NCBI GenBank assembly: GCA_037131735.1
Contig: JBAXQM010000007.1
Coordinates: 43,909-107,908, forward strand
DNA: 64,000 nucleotides
Reading direction: 5' to 3'
Origin: CAIUPE01 sp037131735
GTDB lineage: Bacteria > Pseudomonadota > Alphaproteobacteria > Rhizobiales > Beijerinckiaceae
Shown here: positions 37,775 through 46,332 of the stretch, in pieces
Layout: each line of letters starts with the position of its first letter
Numbering within the stretch: the first letter of the stretch is position 1
Notes under the pieces: model-generated
Databases searched by the model: none
Seen by the model: only the letters and a program-made list of their open reading frames with translations
What the model was told of the DNA's origin: nothing
Translations under genes and position numbers: made by a program

Positions 37775-38806
37775 ATGCCGATCTCCGGTCAATCGTGCCG
37801 CGCCTTTGTTTCCGGTTGCGCGGGTCTTACTTTAACGACCGAAGAGCTCCGATTTTTTGAGAGAAGCACGCCTTGGGGCCTCATTCTTTTTAAGAGAAAT
37901 ATTTCTGAAGCTTCTCAGATTAAAGACTTAATTTCTGATTTTAGAGACATAGTAGGGCGTTCGGATGCTCCCATTCTGATTGATCAAGAGGGTGGTCGGG
38001 TCCAACGCCTTGGTCCCCCTCATTGGCGTAGATATCCGGCGGCGCAGCGTTATCTTGAAGCGGTGTGCGGCAATGTGGACGCTGCCCGCTCCTTGGCCCG
38101 GCTTGGTGGTCGATTGATGGCGCATGATTTGGCTTTGTTGGGAATCACAATTGATTGCGCGCCTGTCCTGGATCTCGCCTTTGAAGGGCGGACCGACGCT
38201 ATTGGAGATCGGACTTTCGCAAAGGACCCGCATACTGTTGCGATCTTGGGGCGCGCTTTTGCCGAGGGCTTAATGGCCGGGGGTGTCTTGCCGGCGATTA
38301 AGCATTTACCCGGACATGGGCGCGCAACGATTGACAGTCATAAGGCACTGCCGCGCGTCGATGTTGCGCTGGCGGAACTCATGACGACTGATTTTGATCC
38401 TTTCCGCCGTCTTGCCGATCTCCCGATTGCCATGACCGCTCATATTCTCTTCCCGGCGATTGATCCTTACGCGCCCGCAACGCAGTCTCCGAAAGTCGTT
38501 CGCGACATTATTCGCGGGGAGATCGGCTTCGACGGACTACTTTTATCCGATGATTTGTCGATGGAAGCACTTCAAGGTGATTTTCAGGCCCGGACCGCCG
38601 CCATTTTTGCGGCAGGCTGCGATATCGCTCTCCATTGTAATGGCAGTTTAGCGGAGGTTGAGGCGGTGGCTGCAGCGAGCCCCATTTTGGCGGGCAGGGC
38701 GCTTGAACGTGCCGAGCGGGCACTTTCGATGCTGAAAAGGCGTCCAGAACCCTTCGATCCTGTGGATGCAGGCGCGAAATTGGATGCTGTGCTTGCTCTT
38801 GCTTGA
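37775..38806 (+). CDS. nagZ: beta-N-acetylhexosaminidase NagZ (GH3)
   Basis: A 343-residue cytoplasmic glycoside hydrolase family 3 enzyme that removes GlcNAc from recycled anhydromuropeptides. The GH3 hallmark KHLPGHGRATIDSHKALP, with the mobile His loop, is intact, as are LIDQEGGRVQRLGPPHWR and the catalytic Asp in LLSDDLSMEAL. There is no signal peptide, as expected. It sits between a septal SPOR protein and scpAB, a conserved alphaproteobacterial order. Confidence 0.95.
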   Translation: MPISGQSCRAFVSGCAGLTLTTEELRFFERSTPWGLILFKRNISEASQIKDLISDFRDIVGRSDAPILIDQEGGRVQRLGPPHWRRYPAAQRYLEAVCGNVDAARSLARLGGRLMAHDLALLGITIDCAPVLDLAFEGRTDAIGDRTFAKDPHTVAILGRAFAEGLMAGGVLPAIKHLPGHGRATIDSHKALPRVDVALAELMTTDFDPFRRLADLPIAMTAHILFPAIDPYAPATQSPKVVRDIIRGEIGFDGLLLSDDLSMEALQGDFQARTAAIFAAGCDIALHCNGSLAEVEAVAAASPILAGRALERAERALSMLKRRPEPFDPVDAGAKLDAVLALA

Positions 38807-38856
38807 AAACGGGACCAGAGTTCGGCGCATAATTCGTCACGAGAGCGCTGTAAATT

Positions 38857-39663
38857 ATGACCGAGTCCGAGTTTTTCGGGGGTTCCGATTTCGAGGAAGA
38901 TCGCGCAACAACCGATCCCATCCTCTTGATTGATACGGAAGGCTTCTCGGGTCCTCTCGACCTTTTGTTGGAGCTTGCCCGTCGTCAAAAGGTCGATTTG
39001 GCAAAAATCTCGATTTTACAGCTCGTTGAGCAATATCTCTCATTCATTGAACGCGCGCGGACGCTTCGGCTTGAACTAGCTGCCGATTACCTCGTTATGG
39101 CGGCTTGGCTTGCCTATCTGAAATCCCGGCTTCTTGTCCCGGCGCCTGAATCAAGTGCTGAACCGGATGCCGCCGATTTGGCTGCCGCTTTGGCTAATAA
39201 GCTCAAGCGGCTTGAGGCCTTCCGGGGTCTGGCGCGAATGCTTCAGGATCGGCCGCAGCTCGACCGCGACATGTTCGGCCGTGGCCAGCCTGAACCTGTT
39301 GCGATGCGCAAGATCCCTATCTTTGATGCTTCGATCCACGACCTTCTGAACTCTTATGCACAGCAAAGGCAAACCCGCGTCCTTTCACGGATTTCGTTGC
39401 ATAAACGGGTCGTTTGGTCGCTTGACGAGGCCCGGGCCGCGCTTGAACGCCTTGTTGGTGTGGCACAGGAATGGGCCGTACTTGATGATTACCTCATTGC
39501 CTTTATTACTGAACCTGAGCAAAGACGGACCGTGCGCGCGACGGCTTTGTCGGCTTCGCTCGAGCTTGTAAAAGAGGGACGGGTAGAGCTTCGTCAAGAC
39601 GTTGCTTTTGCCCCAATCTATCTCCGGGCGCGTGCCTCAACTGAACCAAGACTACAGAATTGA
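38857..39663 (+). CDS. scpA: segregation and condensation protein A
   Basis: A 268-residue kleisin subunit of the Smc-ScpAB condensin. The N-terminal GFSGPLDLLLELARRQKVDLAKISILQL is the helix that contacts the Smc neck. The C-terminal winged helix follows, with F-x-A-x-L-E-L-x-x-x-G (ALSASLELVKEGRVELRQ). scpB follows after 12 bp, as expected for an obligate pair. Confidence 0.95.
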   Translation: MTESEFFGGSDFEEDRATTDPILLIDTEGFSGPLDLLLELARRQKVDLAKISILQLVEQYLSFIERARTLRLELAADYLVMAAWLAYLKSRLLVPAPESSAEPDAADLAAALANKLKRLEAFRGLARMLQDRPQLDRDMFGRGQPEPVAMRKIPIFDASIHDLLNSYAQQRQTRVLSRISLHKRVVWSLDEARAALERLVGVAQEWAVLDDYLIAFITEPEQRRTVRATALSASLELVKEGRVELRQDVAFAPIYLRARASTEPRLQN

Positions 39664-39675
39664 ATTGAATAGAAC

Positions 39676-40425
39676 ATGACTGAAATGGCCGTATCGTCCT
39701 CGCATCAAGATAATGAGATCGACTTCGACTCCGAAGGCGTGACACGTGATGCCGTGTTTTTGCGCGATAAACGCATCGTTGAAGCGCTTTTGTTCGCCTC
39801 CGAGCGTCCCTTGGGTGAAGATGATTTCCGGTTTCATCTCGGTAAAGAGGCTCAGGTTGATGCCATTCTTGCTGAATTAGCGGCTGATTTCGCGCCTCGT
39901 GGCGTTAATTTGAAAAATGTAGCCGGCAAATGGGCGCTGCGCACGGCGGAAGACCTTGGCTATCTCCTGATCCGCGAAAAGCATGAGCCGCGCAAACTGT
40001 CTCGCGCCGCGATGGAGACATTGGCGATTGTTGCCTATCATCAGCCTGTGACTCGCGCCGAAATCGAAGACATTCGTGGCGTCGCGACCGCCAAGGGCAC
40101 GCTTGATGTCTTGCTCGAAACCGGCTGGGTGCGGTTGCGTGGTCGCCGGAAAGCGCCGGGCCGTCCGGTGACTTATGGCACGACCGAAGATTTTCTTGAT
40201 CAATTCGGCCTTCAGGCGATCAATGAATTGCCGGGTCTCGCCGAATTGAAGGGTGCCGGCTTCTTTGATGGCCGTTTGCCAGCCGATTTCAACGTACCTG
40301 AACCCTCAGACAGCGCTGAGCTTCACGCAGATGAAGATCCGCTCGAGGAAGATCTCTTCGTGGCTTTGGCCGAAGAACGGTCGGGGGTTGCCGAAGAACG
40401 TCTCGAAGCTGCCAACGACGAATAG
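39676..40425 (+). CDS. scpB: segregation and condensation protein B
   Basis: A 249-residue tandem winged-helix protein that dimerises and binds the ScpA linker. The conserved core includes KRIVEALLFASERPL, LSRAAMETLAIVAYHQPVTRAEIEDIRG and RGRRKAPGRPVTYGTTEDFLDQFGL. An acidic Glu-rich C-terminal tail (about 215-249) is extra to the core fold. The transcript may continue to tatABC, but a promoter-like sequence lies in between. Confidence 0.95.
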   Translation: MTEMAVSSSHQDNEIDFDSEGVTRDAVFLRDKRIVEALLFASERPLGEDDFRFHLGKEAQVDAILAELAADFAPRGVNLKNVAGKWALRTAEDLGYLLIREKHEPRKLSRAAMETLAIVAYHQPVTRAEIEDIRGVATAKGTLDVLLETGWVRLRGRRKAPGRPVTYGTTEDFLDQFGLQAINELPGLAELKGAGFFDGRLPADFNVPEPSDSAELHADEDPLEEDLFVALAEERSGVAEERLEAANDE

Positions 40426-40495
40426 GATTCAGCCGACTTGGTCGTGATGCCGCAGGGGCTGTTGCCGAAATTCGGCCATTCTCGAGATGTAGTGC

Positions 40496-40524
40496 TTGTT
40501 TTTATAGGGCGAGCACCCTAATTT
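40496..40524 (+). promoter_or_regulatory. candidate promoter of tatABC
   Basis: TTGTTT (40496-40501) and TAATTT (40519-40524) are separated by 17 bp, resembling a vegetative -35/-10 pair. They lie 55 bp before the tatA start, in the 154-bp gap after scpB. Prediction by eye only. Confidence 0.4.
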
Positions 40525-40579
40525 CACCCGATGCAAGGGAACGGCTCCAGCCGGAACCCGTTCTGGCTAGGAGGCTTTG

Positions 40580-40822
40580 ATGGGAAGCGTAAGCATTTGG
40601 CACTGGATTGTGGTCGGCATCATCGTGATGTTGCTGTTTGGCCGTGGAAAAGTGTCTGAATTGATGGGCGATGTCGCTAAGGGCATCAAATCCTTCAAAA
40701 AAGGTATGGCGGACGACGATACGACCGCGTCGAGCGAGCAGTCTTCCGATCCGTCTAAGCCGGTCGCCGATCAGCGGCAGGCGTCACCGTCGCACGCGCC
40801 GAGCGAACACAAAGCGGGTTGA
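40580..40822 (+). CDS. tatA: Sec-independent translocase subunit TatA
   Basis: An 80-residue twin-arginine translocase pore subunit. One N-terminal transmembrane helix (WHWIVVGIIVMLLFG) ends in the F-G-R-G hinge, followed by an amphipathic helix (KVSELMGDVAKGIKSFKKGM) and an acidic, Ser/Asp-rich tail. The ATG at 40580 has a strong AGGAGG upstream; the TTG one codon earlier is not needed. It is first in tatA-tatB-tatC. Confidence 0.96.
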   Translation: MGSVSIWHWIVVGIIVMLLFGRGKVSELMGDVAKGIKSFKKGMADDDTTASSEQSSDPSKPVADQRQASPSHAPSEHKAG

Positions 40823-40884
40823 TCGCGCTCTGTCAGGCGGTCCTCTCGTAGAGTGGACCGCTGACACCTGAATGGACAGAGACT

Positions 40885-41412
40885 ATGTTAGATTTTGGTT
40901 CCGGCGAACTCGTGGTGATCGGGGTGGTCGCCTTGGTGGCGATCGGTCCCAAGGAGCTGCCGGGTTTACTGCGCACGATCGGTCAGGCGATCGGCAAACT
41001 GCGCCGCATGGCAGGCGATTTCCAAAATCAATTCAATGACGCCTTGCGTGAGGCCGATATGGCTGACGCACAGAAAATGGTCTCTGATATCAAGTCTGAT
41101 TTTTCGACGACAATGACCGGCATGGGGTCTATGTCACCGCCGATCGTGATGCCGTCATCGGAAACAACAGAGACCGCGAGCGAGTCCACAACAACGGACA
41201 ATACCGAGACTAACAGTGCGCTCCATGCGGACGATGCATTGGCACTTGGGTCGGTTGACGTTGCCGAACCGGTTGCAAATTTTGCAAGTGAAGACATCCA
41301 ATCGATTAGTACGACGGATGCGCCAGCAGATGTGAGTGTGGCTGATGCGGCCCAAAGCGACGCGCACGCTGATGACTCATCAGCGCCGAAGACGCAAGTA
41401 GGCGCGGCATGA
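40885..41412 (+). CDS. tatB: Sec-independent translocase subunit TatB
   Basis: A 175-residue partner of TatC in the twin-arginine signal receptor complex. The N-terminal helix ELVVIGVVALVAIGPKELPGLLRTIG carries the G-P hinge diagnostic for TatB. An amphipathic helix (KLRRMAGDFQNQFNDAL) follows, then a long acidic Ser/Thr/Asp-rich tail. It overlaps tatC by 4 bp (ATGA). Confidence 0.95.
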   Translation: MLDFGSGELVVIGVVALVAIGPKELPGLLRTIGQAIGKLRRMAGDFQNQFNDALREADMADAQKMVSDIKSDFSTTMTGMGSMSPPIVMPSSETTETASESTTTDNTETNSALHADDALALGSVDVAEPVANFASEDIQSISTTDAPADVSVADAAQSDAHADDSSAPKTQVGAA

Positions 41413-42200
41413 CCACGGAAGATATGGACGCGTCGAAGGCGCCGTTGATCGAACATCTCGTTGAATTGCGCTCGAGATTGATCAAATCATTGCTCGCTTT
41501 TCTCGTGATGTTTTTCGCGTGCTTCTTCTTCGCGCGTCATATCTATAATATTCTCGTGTTTCCTTATGTGATGGCGGCTGGTGGTGATGCCTCGCAGGTG
41601 AAGCTTATCTACACCGCGCCACTCGAATATCTGTTTACGCAAATCAAAATCGCGATCTTTGGCTCGTCATTCTTTTCGTTCCCTGTTGTCGCCACTCAGA
41701 TTTATAAATTCGTGGCCCCGGGTCTCTATAAAAACGAAAAAGATGCGTTTCTGCCTTACCTAATCGCGACCCCCTTATTGTTTCTGCTGGGTGCGGCTGT
41801 CGTATTCTTCATCGCAATGCCGATTGTGATGACCTATTCAATTGGCCAGCAGCAGATAGATGTTGCGGGCGAAGCGTCTATCGCACTGTTGCCTAAGGTC
41901 AGTGAATATCTTTCTCTGATTATGACCCTGATTTTCGCGTTCGGGATTACATTCCAATTGCCCGTTGTTTTGACATTGTTGGCACGCGCGGGCGTAATTG
42001 ATTCAACATTTCTCAAAGAGAAACGTCGTTACGCAATTGTGCTCGTGTTTGTTATCGCGGCGGTTTTGACCCCGCCGGATGTCATCTCCCAGATGTCGCT
42101 CGCTATTCCAACTTTGGCGCTCTACGAATTGTCAATTCTATCGGTTATGTGGGTCGAGCGGAAACAAGCCAAAGCCGATGCGGAGCGCGCGTCGGAATAA
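41409..42200 (+). CDS. tatC: Sec-independent translocase subunit TatC
   Basis: A 263-residue six-helix membrane protein that recognises twin-arginine signals. The conserved N-terminal LIEHLVELRSRLIKS contains the essential Glu-Leu-Arg. The periplasmic FPVVATQIYKFVAPGLYKNEK and the later VLTPPDVISQMSLAIPTLALYE are family hallmarks. It is translationally coupled to tatB. serS follows after 39 bp. Confidence 0.97.
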   Translation: MTTEDMDASKAPLIEHLVELRSRLIKSLLAFLVMFFACFFFARHIYNILVFPYVMAAGGDASQVKLIYTAPLEYLFTQIKIAIFGSSFFSFPVVATQIYKFVAPGLYKNEKDAFLPYLIATPLLFLLGAAVVFFIAMPIVMTYSIGQQQIDVAGEASIALLPKVSEYLSLIMTLIFAFGITFQLPVVLTLLARAGVIDSTFLKEKRRYAIVLVFVIAAVLTPPDVISQMSLAIPTLALYELSILSVMWVERKQAKADAERASE

Positions 42201-42239
42201 TCTTCGGATCATTCGCCCTGAAATGAGGTCGAGACATTA

Positions 42240-43532
42240 ATGTTTGATATTCGCTTTATCCGTGACCACGCGGACATCTTTGACAAAGGCTTAATCAATC
42301 GCGGCGCTGCTCCGCTATCAGCGCGCCTGATTGCTCTTGATGATGAGCGTCGTGCGGCAATAACGGCCTCACAAACCGCGCAGGAAAAGCGTAACGCATT
42401 ATCGAAAGAAATCGGCCAAGCCATGGCTGCCAAAGATCAAGGTCGCGCTGAAGCCCTCAAAGCTGAAGTTGCCGCATTAAAAGACAGTCTTTCAGCTTTA
42501 GAAGCGCGCGAAAAGACACTCGTCGAAGAGCTTGATCGTGAGTTAGCGGCAATCCCTAATACGCCGCTTGCTGAAGTGCCCGTCGGTAAAGACGAGCATG
42601 ATAATGTCGAAATGCGTAAATTCGGTACGCCGCGCACCGAAGCGATGATGGGTTTCACGCCCAAGCAGCATTTTGAAATCGGTGAGGCGCTCGGTCTCAT
42701 GGATTTTGAAACGGCAGCGAAGTTATCAGGTGCACGTTTCGTTGTTAACAAAGGACAGCTTGCACGGCTGGAGCGGGCGCTCGGCCAATTCATGCTCGAT
42801 CTTCATACGAGTGAGAATGGCTACACGGAAGTTAATCCCCCCTTGCTCGTTAAAGATCACACAATGTTTGGCACCGCCCAATTGCCAAAATTTGCTGAAG
42901 ATCAATTTCGTGTTTTACCCGATTATTGGCTGATCCCGACTTCTGAAGTACCGCTGACCAATCTGGTTCGGGAAAGCATTGTTGATGAAGCGTCTTTGCC
43001 TATGCGCTTAACCGCTTTAACACCGTGCTTTCGCGCGGAAGCGGGTGCGGCAGGACGTGATACGCGCGGTATGATCCGCCAACATCAATTTACAAAAGTT
43101 GAACTTGTTTCAGTCACGACCCCCGAAACGTCAATTGCGGAACATGAACGCATGACCGCTTCAGCAGAAAAGGTGCTGCAGAAGCTCGGCCTTGCTTATC
43201 GCGTCATCACACTCTGCACGGGCGATATGGGTTTCGCGGCGCAAAAGACCTATGACATTGAAGTGTGGTTGCCGGGGCAGAATGCCTATCGTGAAATTTC
43301 ATCCTGTTCCGTGTGCGGCGATTTTCAAGCACGCCGCATGAATGCGCGTGTGAAGTCACCTGATGGTAAAGGTAATCGCTTCGTCCATACGTTGAATGGT
43401 TCTGGCATTGCGGTCGGCCGTGCCTTGGTGGCCGTGCTTGAGACCTATCAAAATGAAGACGGATCGGTGACGGTTCCCGATGTCCTGTTGCCTTACATGG
43501 GTGGCTTAAAAACAATTTCGAAAGCAGCATGA
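42240..43532 (+). CDS. serS: seryl-tRNA synthetase
   Basis: A 430-residue class IIa synthetase. The N-terminal long coiled-coil arm (about residues 30-105) binds the tRNA-Ser variable arm. The catalytic domain has motif 2 at PCFRAEAGAAGRDTRGMIRQHQF and the motif 3 Arg in NGSGIAVGRALVAVLETYQ. The ATG at 42240 has TGAGGT upstream. surE starts 1 bp after its stop, so they are co-transcribed. Confidence 0.97.
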   Translation: MFDIRFIRDHADIFDKGLINRGAAPLSARLIALDDERRAAITASQTAQEKRNALSKEIGQAMAAKDQGRAEALKAEVAALKDSLSALEAREKTLVEELDRELAAIPNTPLAEVPVGKDEHDNVEMRKFGTPRTEAMMGFTPKQHFEIGEALGLMDFETAAKLSGARFVVNKGQLARLERALGQFMLDLHTSENGYTEVNPPLLVKDHTMFGTAQLPKFAEDQFRVLPDYWLIPTSEVPLTNLVRESIVDEASLPMRLTALTPCFRAEAGAAGRDTRGMIRQHQFTKVELVSVTTPETSIAEHERMTASAEKVLQKLGLAYRVITLCTGDMGFAAQKTYDIEVWLPGQNAYREISSCSVCGDFQARRMNARVKSPDGKGNRFVHTLNGSGIAVGRALVAVLETYQNEDGSVTVPDVLLPYMGGLKTISKAA

Positions 43533-43533
43533 T

Positions 43534-44289
43534 ATGCGTATTCTTGTTACCAATGATGACGGTATTCACGCTCCTGGCTTAGAAATATGTGAAGCGATTG
43601 CACGGAGACTTTCTGATGATGTGTGGTTGATCGCGCCAGAGACCGATCAATCAGGCGTTGCGCATTCCTTGTCACTCAATGATCCCTTGCGCTTGCGGCA
43701 AGCGGGTAAGCAACGCTTTGCGGTAAGCGGGACACCGACTGATTGTGTCATCATGGGCCTTCGTCATGTGCTTGACCGTAAGCCTGACCTTATTTTGTCC
43801 GGCGTTAATCGCGGGCAAAATGTAGCCGAAGATGTGACCTATTCGGGTACGGTGGCAGGTGCGATCGAAGGGACCATTCTTGGCGTGCCGTCAATTGCGT
43901 TGTCGCAATGCTATGGTTTCGAAACACGATCGCAACCGCATTGGGATTGCGCTGAAACGCATGCGCCCGATTTGATCAAAAAAATTCTTGCCGAGGGTAT
44001 TCCAAAAAACGTCCTCGTGAATATCAATTTCCCGGATTGCAAAGCACCCGATGTGCAAGGCACTTCAATTGCCGTGCAAGGTCAACGGCAACAGGAATTA
44101 TTGCGCATCGATGAGCGTCTCGATGGACGCGGCAATCCTTATTATTGGATTGCCTTTGGTCGCGGTAAGTCAGAGCCGGGTCATGGCACTGATCTCGAGG
44201 CGATTGCGGCGAAGCGGATATCGGTTACACCCTTACGTCTCGATCTCACTGACGAGCCGACGCTTACGCGTTATGCGAGTTTGTTTTAA
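43534..44289 (+). CDS. surE: 5'/3'-nucleotidase SurE
   Basis: A 251-residue survival protein that dephosphorylates nucleoside monophosphates. The acidic metal site is visible at the N terminus (RILVTNDDGIHAPG), with the conserved SGVNRGQNVAEDVTYSGTVAGA loop. It begins one base after serS and is followed by pcm and an NlpD-like gene, the same order (surE-pcm-nlpD) as in gammaproteobacteria. Confidence 0.97.
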   Translation: MRILVTNDDGIHAPGLEICEAIARRLSDDVWLIAPETDQSGVAHSLSLNDPLRLRQAGKQRFAVSGTPTDCVIMGLRHVLDRKPDLILSGVNRGQNVAEDVTYSGTVAGAIEGTILGVPSIALSQCYGFETRSQPHWDCAETHAPDLIKKILAEGIPKNVLVNINFPDCKAPDVQGTSIAVQGQRQQELLRIDERLDGRGNPYYWIAFGRGKSEPGHGTDLEAIAAKRISVTPLRLDLTDEPTLTRYASLF

Positions 44290-44317
44290 GCGGCGCTGAA
44301 ATTATTAGGGACCATTG

Positions 44318-44974
44318 ATGCCAAAACGGATGTCAGAAGCCGAGGCGATTGTGTCCTTTCAACTCAAATTGCGCGAGCGTGGCATTTTTGATCACGCGCT
44401 TTTGCAGGCGTTTGAGCTCACGCCGCGCAAAGACTTTCTCGAAGAGCGGTTTAGTGATGTGGCGGAGACCGACATCGCATTACCGTTACCGTGCGGGCAG
44501 ACACAAGCCGCACCGAGCTCGATCGCTCGAATGATCACTGCACTTGATGTTGGGTCTGGTGATCGCGTTCTCGAGATTGGAACGGGTTCAGGCTACGCAA
44601 CCGCACTTATCGCACGAATGGCGCTAAGTGTAACGACACTCGAACGCTATCGCGCTCTTGCAGAGGCAGCGAAGAAGCGTCTTGCGCGGCCGAGCCTTGG
44701 CACAATCGCCGTGTGGCATGCTGACGGCACCCATGGTTATCCTGAAGAGGCGCCTTATGACCGGATCATTCTTCATGGCTCAATTGAAAGCGAACCGGCG
44801 AGTTTAATCGATCAGTTAACGCCCGGTGGTTCGGTCGTTGCGATTTTACGTGTGGGTCAAGTAACGGAAATCACAAGGTGGCGCCGCGCCGTTACCGGTC
44901 GCGTGCTGGAGATTGATCATTTCGGGCGGCTCGATTTGCCCAAAATCATTCCCGGACTTTCTGAATCGCTTTGA
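44318..44974 (+). CDS. pcm: protein-L-isoaspartate O-methyltransferase
   Basis: A 218-residue SAM-dependent methyltransferase that starts repair of isoaspartyl residues in aged proteins. The SAM-binding motif I is VLEIGTGSGYATALIA. The preceding DIALPLPCGQTQAAPSSIARM corresponds to the substrate-binding loop. The post-I motif and LTPGGSVVAIL are present. ATG 44318 is used; the TTG just before it is not needed. Nearest partner genes are surE upstream and the NlpD-like lipoprotein downstream. Confidence 0.93.
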   Translation: MPKRMSEAEAIVSFQLKLRERGIFDHALLQAFELTPRKDFLEERFSDVAETDIALPLPCGQTQAAPSSIARMITALDVGSGDRVLEIGTGSGYATALIARMALSVTTLERYRALAEAAKKRLARPSLGTIAVWHADGTHGYPEEAPYDRIILHGSIESEPASLIDQLTPGGSVVAILRVGQVTEITRWRRAVTGRVLEIDHFGRLDLPKIIPGLSESL

Positions 44975-45092
44975 GCGATTGAAAATCTTGGCGTTCCCGA
45001 CGTCTTGGAAAGAAGTTCTTAACCTAAACAGAGGATGAATCAAAAAGAGACGATTGTTGAGTCGTTATGTGGTCATGATCGGGAGGTCGACC

Positions 45093-46280
45093 GTGCTTTC
45101 AAGGCCCGCGCTTCGCATTCTTAGTACCTGCGGTCTTTGCCTTATCATGTCGGCATGCGGCACTGATGTAGTGCGCATGTCAGAGCAGCTTAATCCCTTT
45201 GCGGGTTCTGCGCGTTTTGATCCGAAGACAACCGGATCTCTTTCAAAATCACAGAATAGCGGGTTAGCGCCTGCTGCGGATGTCGGTGCGTCCGACGCGT
45301 CTGTTCAAGGGAGCGGTCCGATCGCTTCCGCGCCTTTGACGGCTCCGAATGACGCTTCAACATCCGCTAAATCTTCGGTCGTTGCAAAGTCTACCGCGGC
45401 GCCCGCCGCGTCGCAAAAAGTAGCATCTTTGTCATCGCCTGTTGCCAATGCGAAGCCAGTCGCTTCGTCTGCTGATGGTGGAAAATGGGTTGCCGAGGGC
45501 GGCACTGAAGTGACGCTCGCAAATGACGAGACGATCAAAACATTGTCGGATCGTTATGGCGTTCCAGAAGATGCGATCCGCAATGCTAATGGTCTTAAGG
45601 CGAAAGCGAAGCCAAAGGCTGGCGCGAAGCTGATCATTCCGGTGCATGTCGCTGCGGGTGTGCAGCCGACAAAGGCTAAGGCTGGGGCAACAAAAACTGC
45701 TGAAATTGCGGCGCCGGTAACCGATGCCTCGGTTGATGGGTCAAAGACGGATCCACTCAAAACGGATCCCAAGAAGCTTGCGCAAGCGAAGACGCCGCAA
45801 AAGACAGATGCGGCACAGCCAAGGCAACAGGCCGCCTTAGAAGCTCCGGCGACATCAGCGCCATCTGATCCTGCGAATTCATCTGACGCGACGAAGGTAA
45901 GCACGGTTGGCTTTCGTTGGCCGGCGAAGGGTCGCATCATTCAGGCCTTTGGTGACAAAGGAGGCGTGAAGAGCACCGGAATTAACATTTCAGTTCCAGA
46001 AGGAACGCCGATCAAGGCCGCTGAAGCCGGCACGGTTGCTTATGCGGGCAGTGAAGTTAAAGGTTTCGGCAATCTTGTGATGGTGCGTCACTCTGATGGC
46101 TGGGTGTCAGTTTATGCGAATGCTAGCGAAATCAAAGTGAAGCGTGGTGATCTGATCAAGCGCGGCCAAGTTATAGCACTCTCGGGTCAGTCGGGTGATG
46201 TCGCGGCACCGCAACTTCATTTCGAATTGCGCAAAGGGTCAGTGCCCGTCGATCCGGTTGATCACTTGAGCGAAGACTGA
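45093..46280 (+). CDS. NlpD/DipM-like lipoprotein with LysM and degenerate LytM (M23) domain
   Basis: A 395-residue predicted lipoprotein. GTG 45093 has GGGAGG six bases upstream and yields a compact signal ending LIMSAC with the lipobox Cys at residue 22. An Ala/Ser-rich linker leads to a LysM domain (VTLANDETIKTLSDRYGVPEDAIRNANGL). A second linker leads to a C-terminal LytM domain (about 275-390). The LytM site is degenerate: the first His-x3-Asp segment reads STGINIS and the last motif is PQLHFELR instead of PHLHFE. Such proteins activate septal amidases instead of cutting peptidoglycan themselves. Position after surE-pcm matches nlpD. Confidence 0.88.
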   Translation: MLSRPALRILSTCGLCLIMSACGTDVVRMSEQLNPFAGSARFDPKTTGSLSKSQNSGLAPAADVGASDASVQGSGPIASAPLTAPNDASTSAKSSVVAKSTAAPAASQKVASLSSPVANAKPVASSADGGKWVAEGGTEVTLANDETIKTLSDRYGVPEDAIRNANGLKAKAKPKAGAKLIIPVHVAAGVQPTKAKAGATKTAEIAAPVTDASVDGSKTDPLKTDPKKLAQAKTPQKTDAAQPRQQAALEAPATSAPSDPANSSDATKVSTVGFRWPAKGRIIQAFGDKGGVKSTGINISVPEGTPIKAAEAGTVAYAGSEVKGFGNLVMVRHSDGWVSVYANASEIKVKRGDLIKRGQVIALSGQSGDVAAPQLHFELRKGSVPVDPVDHLSED

Positions 46281-46303
46281 TTTCAGTTTCAACCTGAATA
46301 ATT

Positions 46304-46329
46304 AAAAGCAGCCTTTTGGCCGCTTTTTT
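46304..46329 (+). terminator. bidirectional terminator after the NlpD-like gene
   Basis: AAAAGC-A-GCC pairs with GGC-C-GCTTTT around TTTT, with one A/C mismatch, and runs into six T residues on the plus strand and A-rich sequence on the other side. It lies between the convergent NlpD-like and DUF815 genes and can serve both. Confidence 0.75.
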
Positions 46330-46332
46330 ACT

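Noticed and set aside
40531..40570. GGAAC and GTTC elements upstream of tatA as a LexA box or EcfG promoter.
   Set aside because: The spacing between the half-sites (11 bases or 2 bases) fits neither GTTC-N7-GTTC nor GGAAC-N16/17-GTT.
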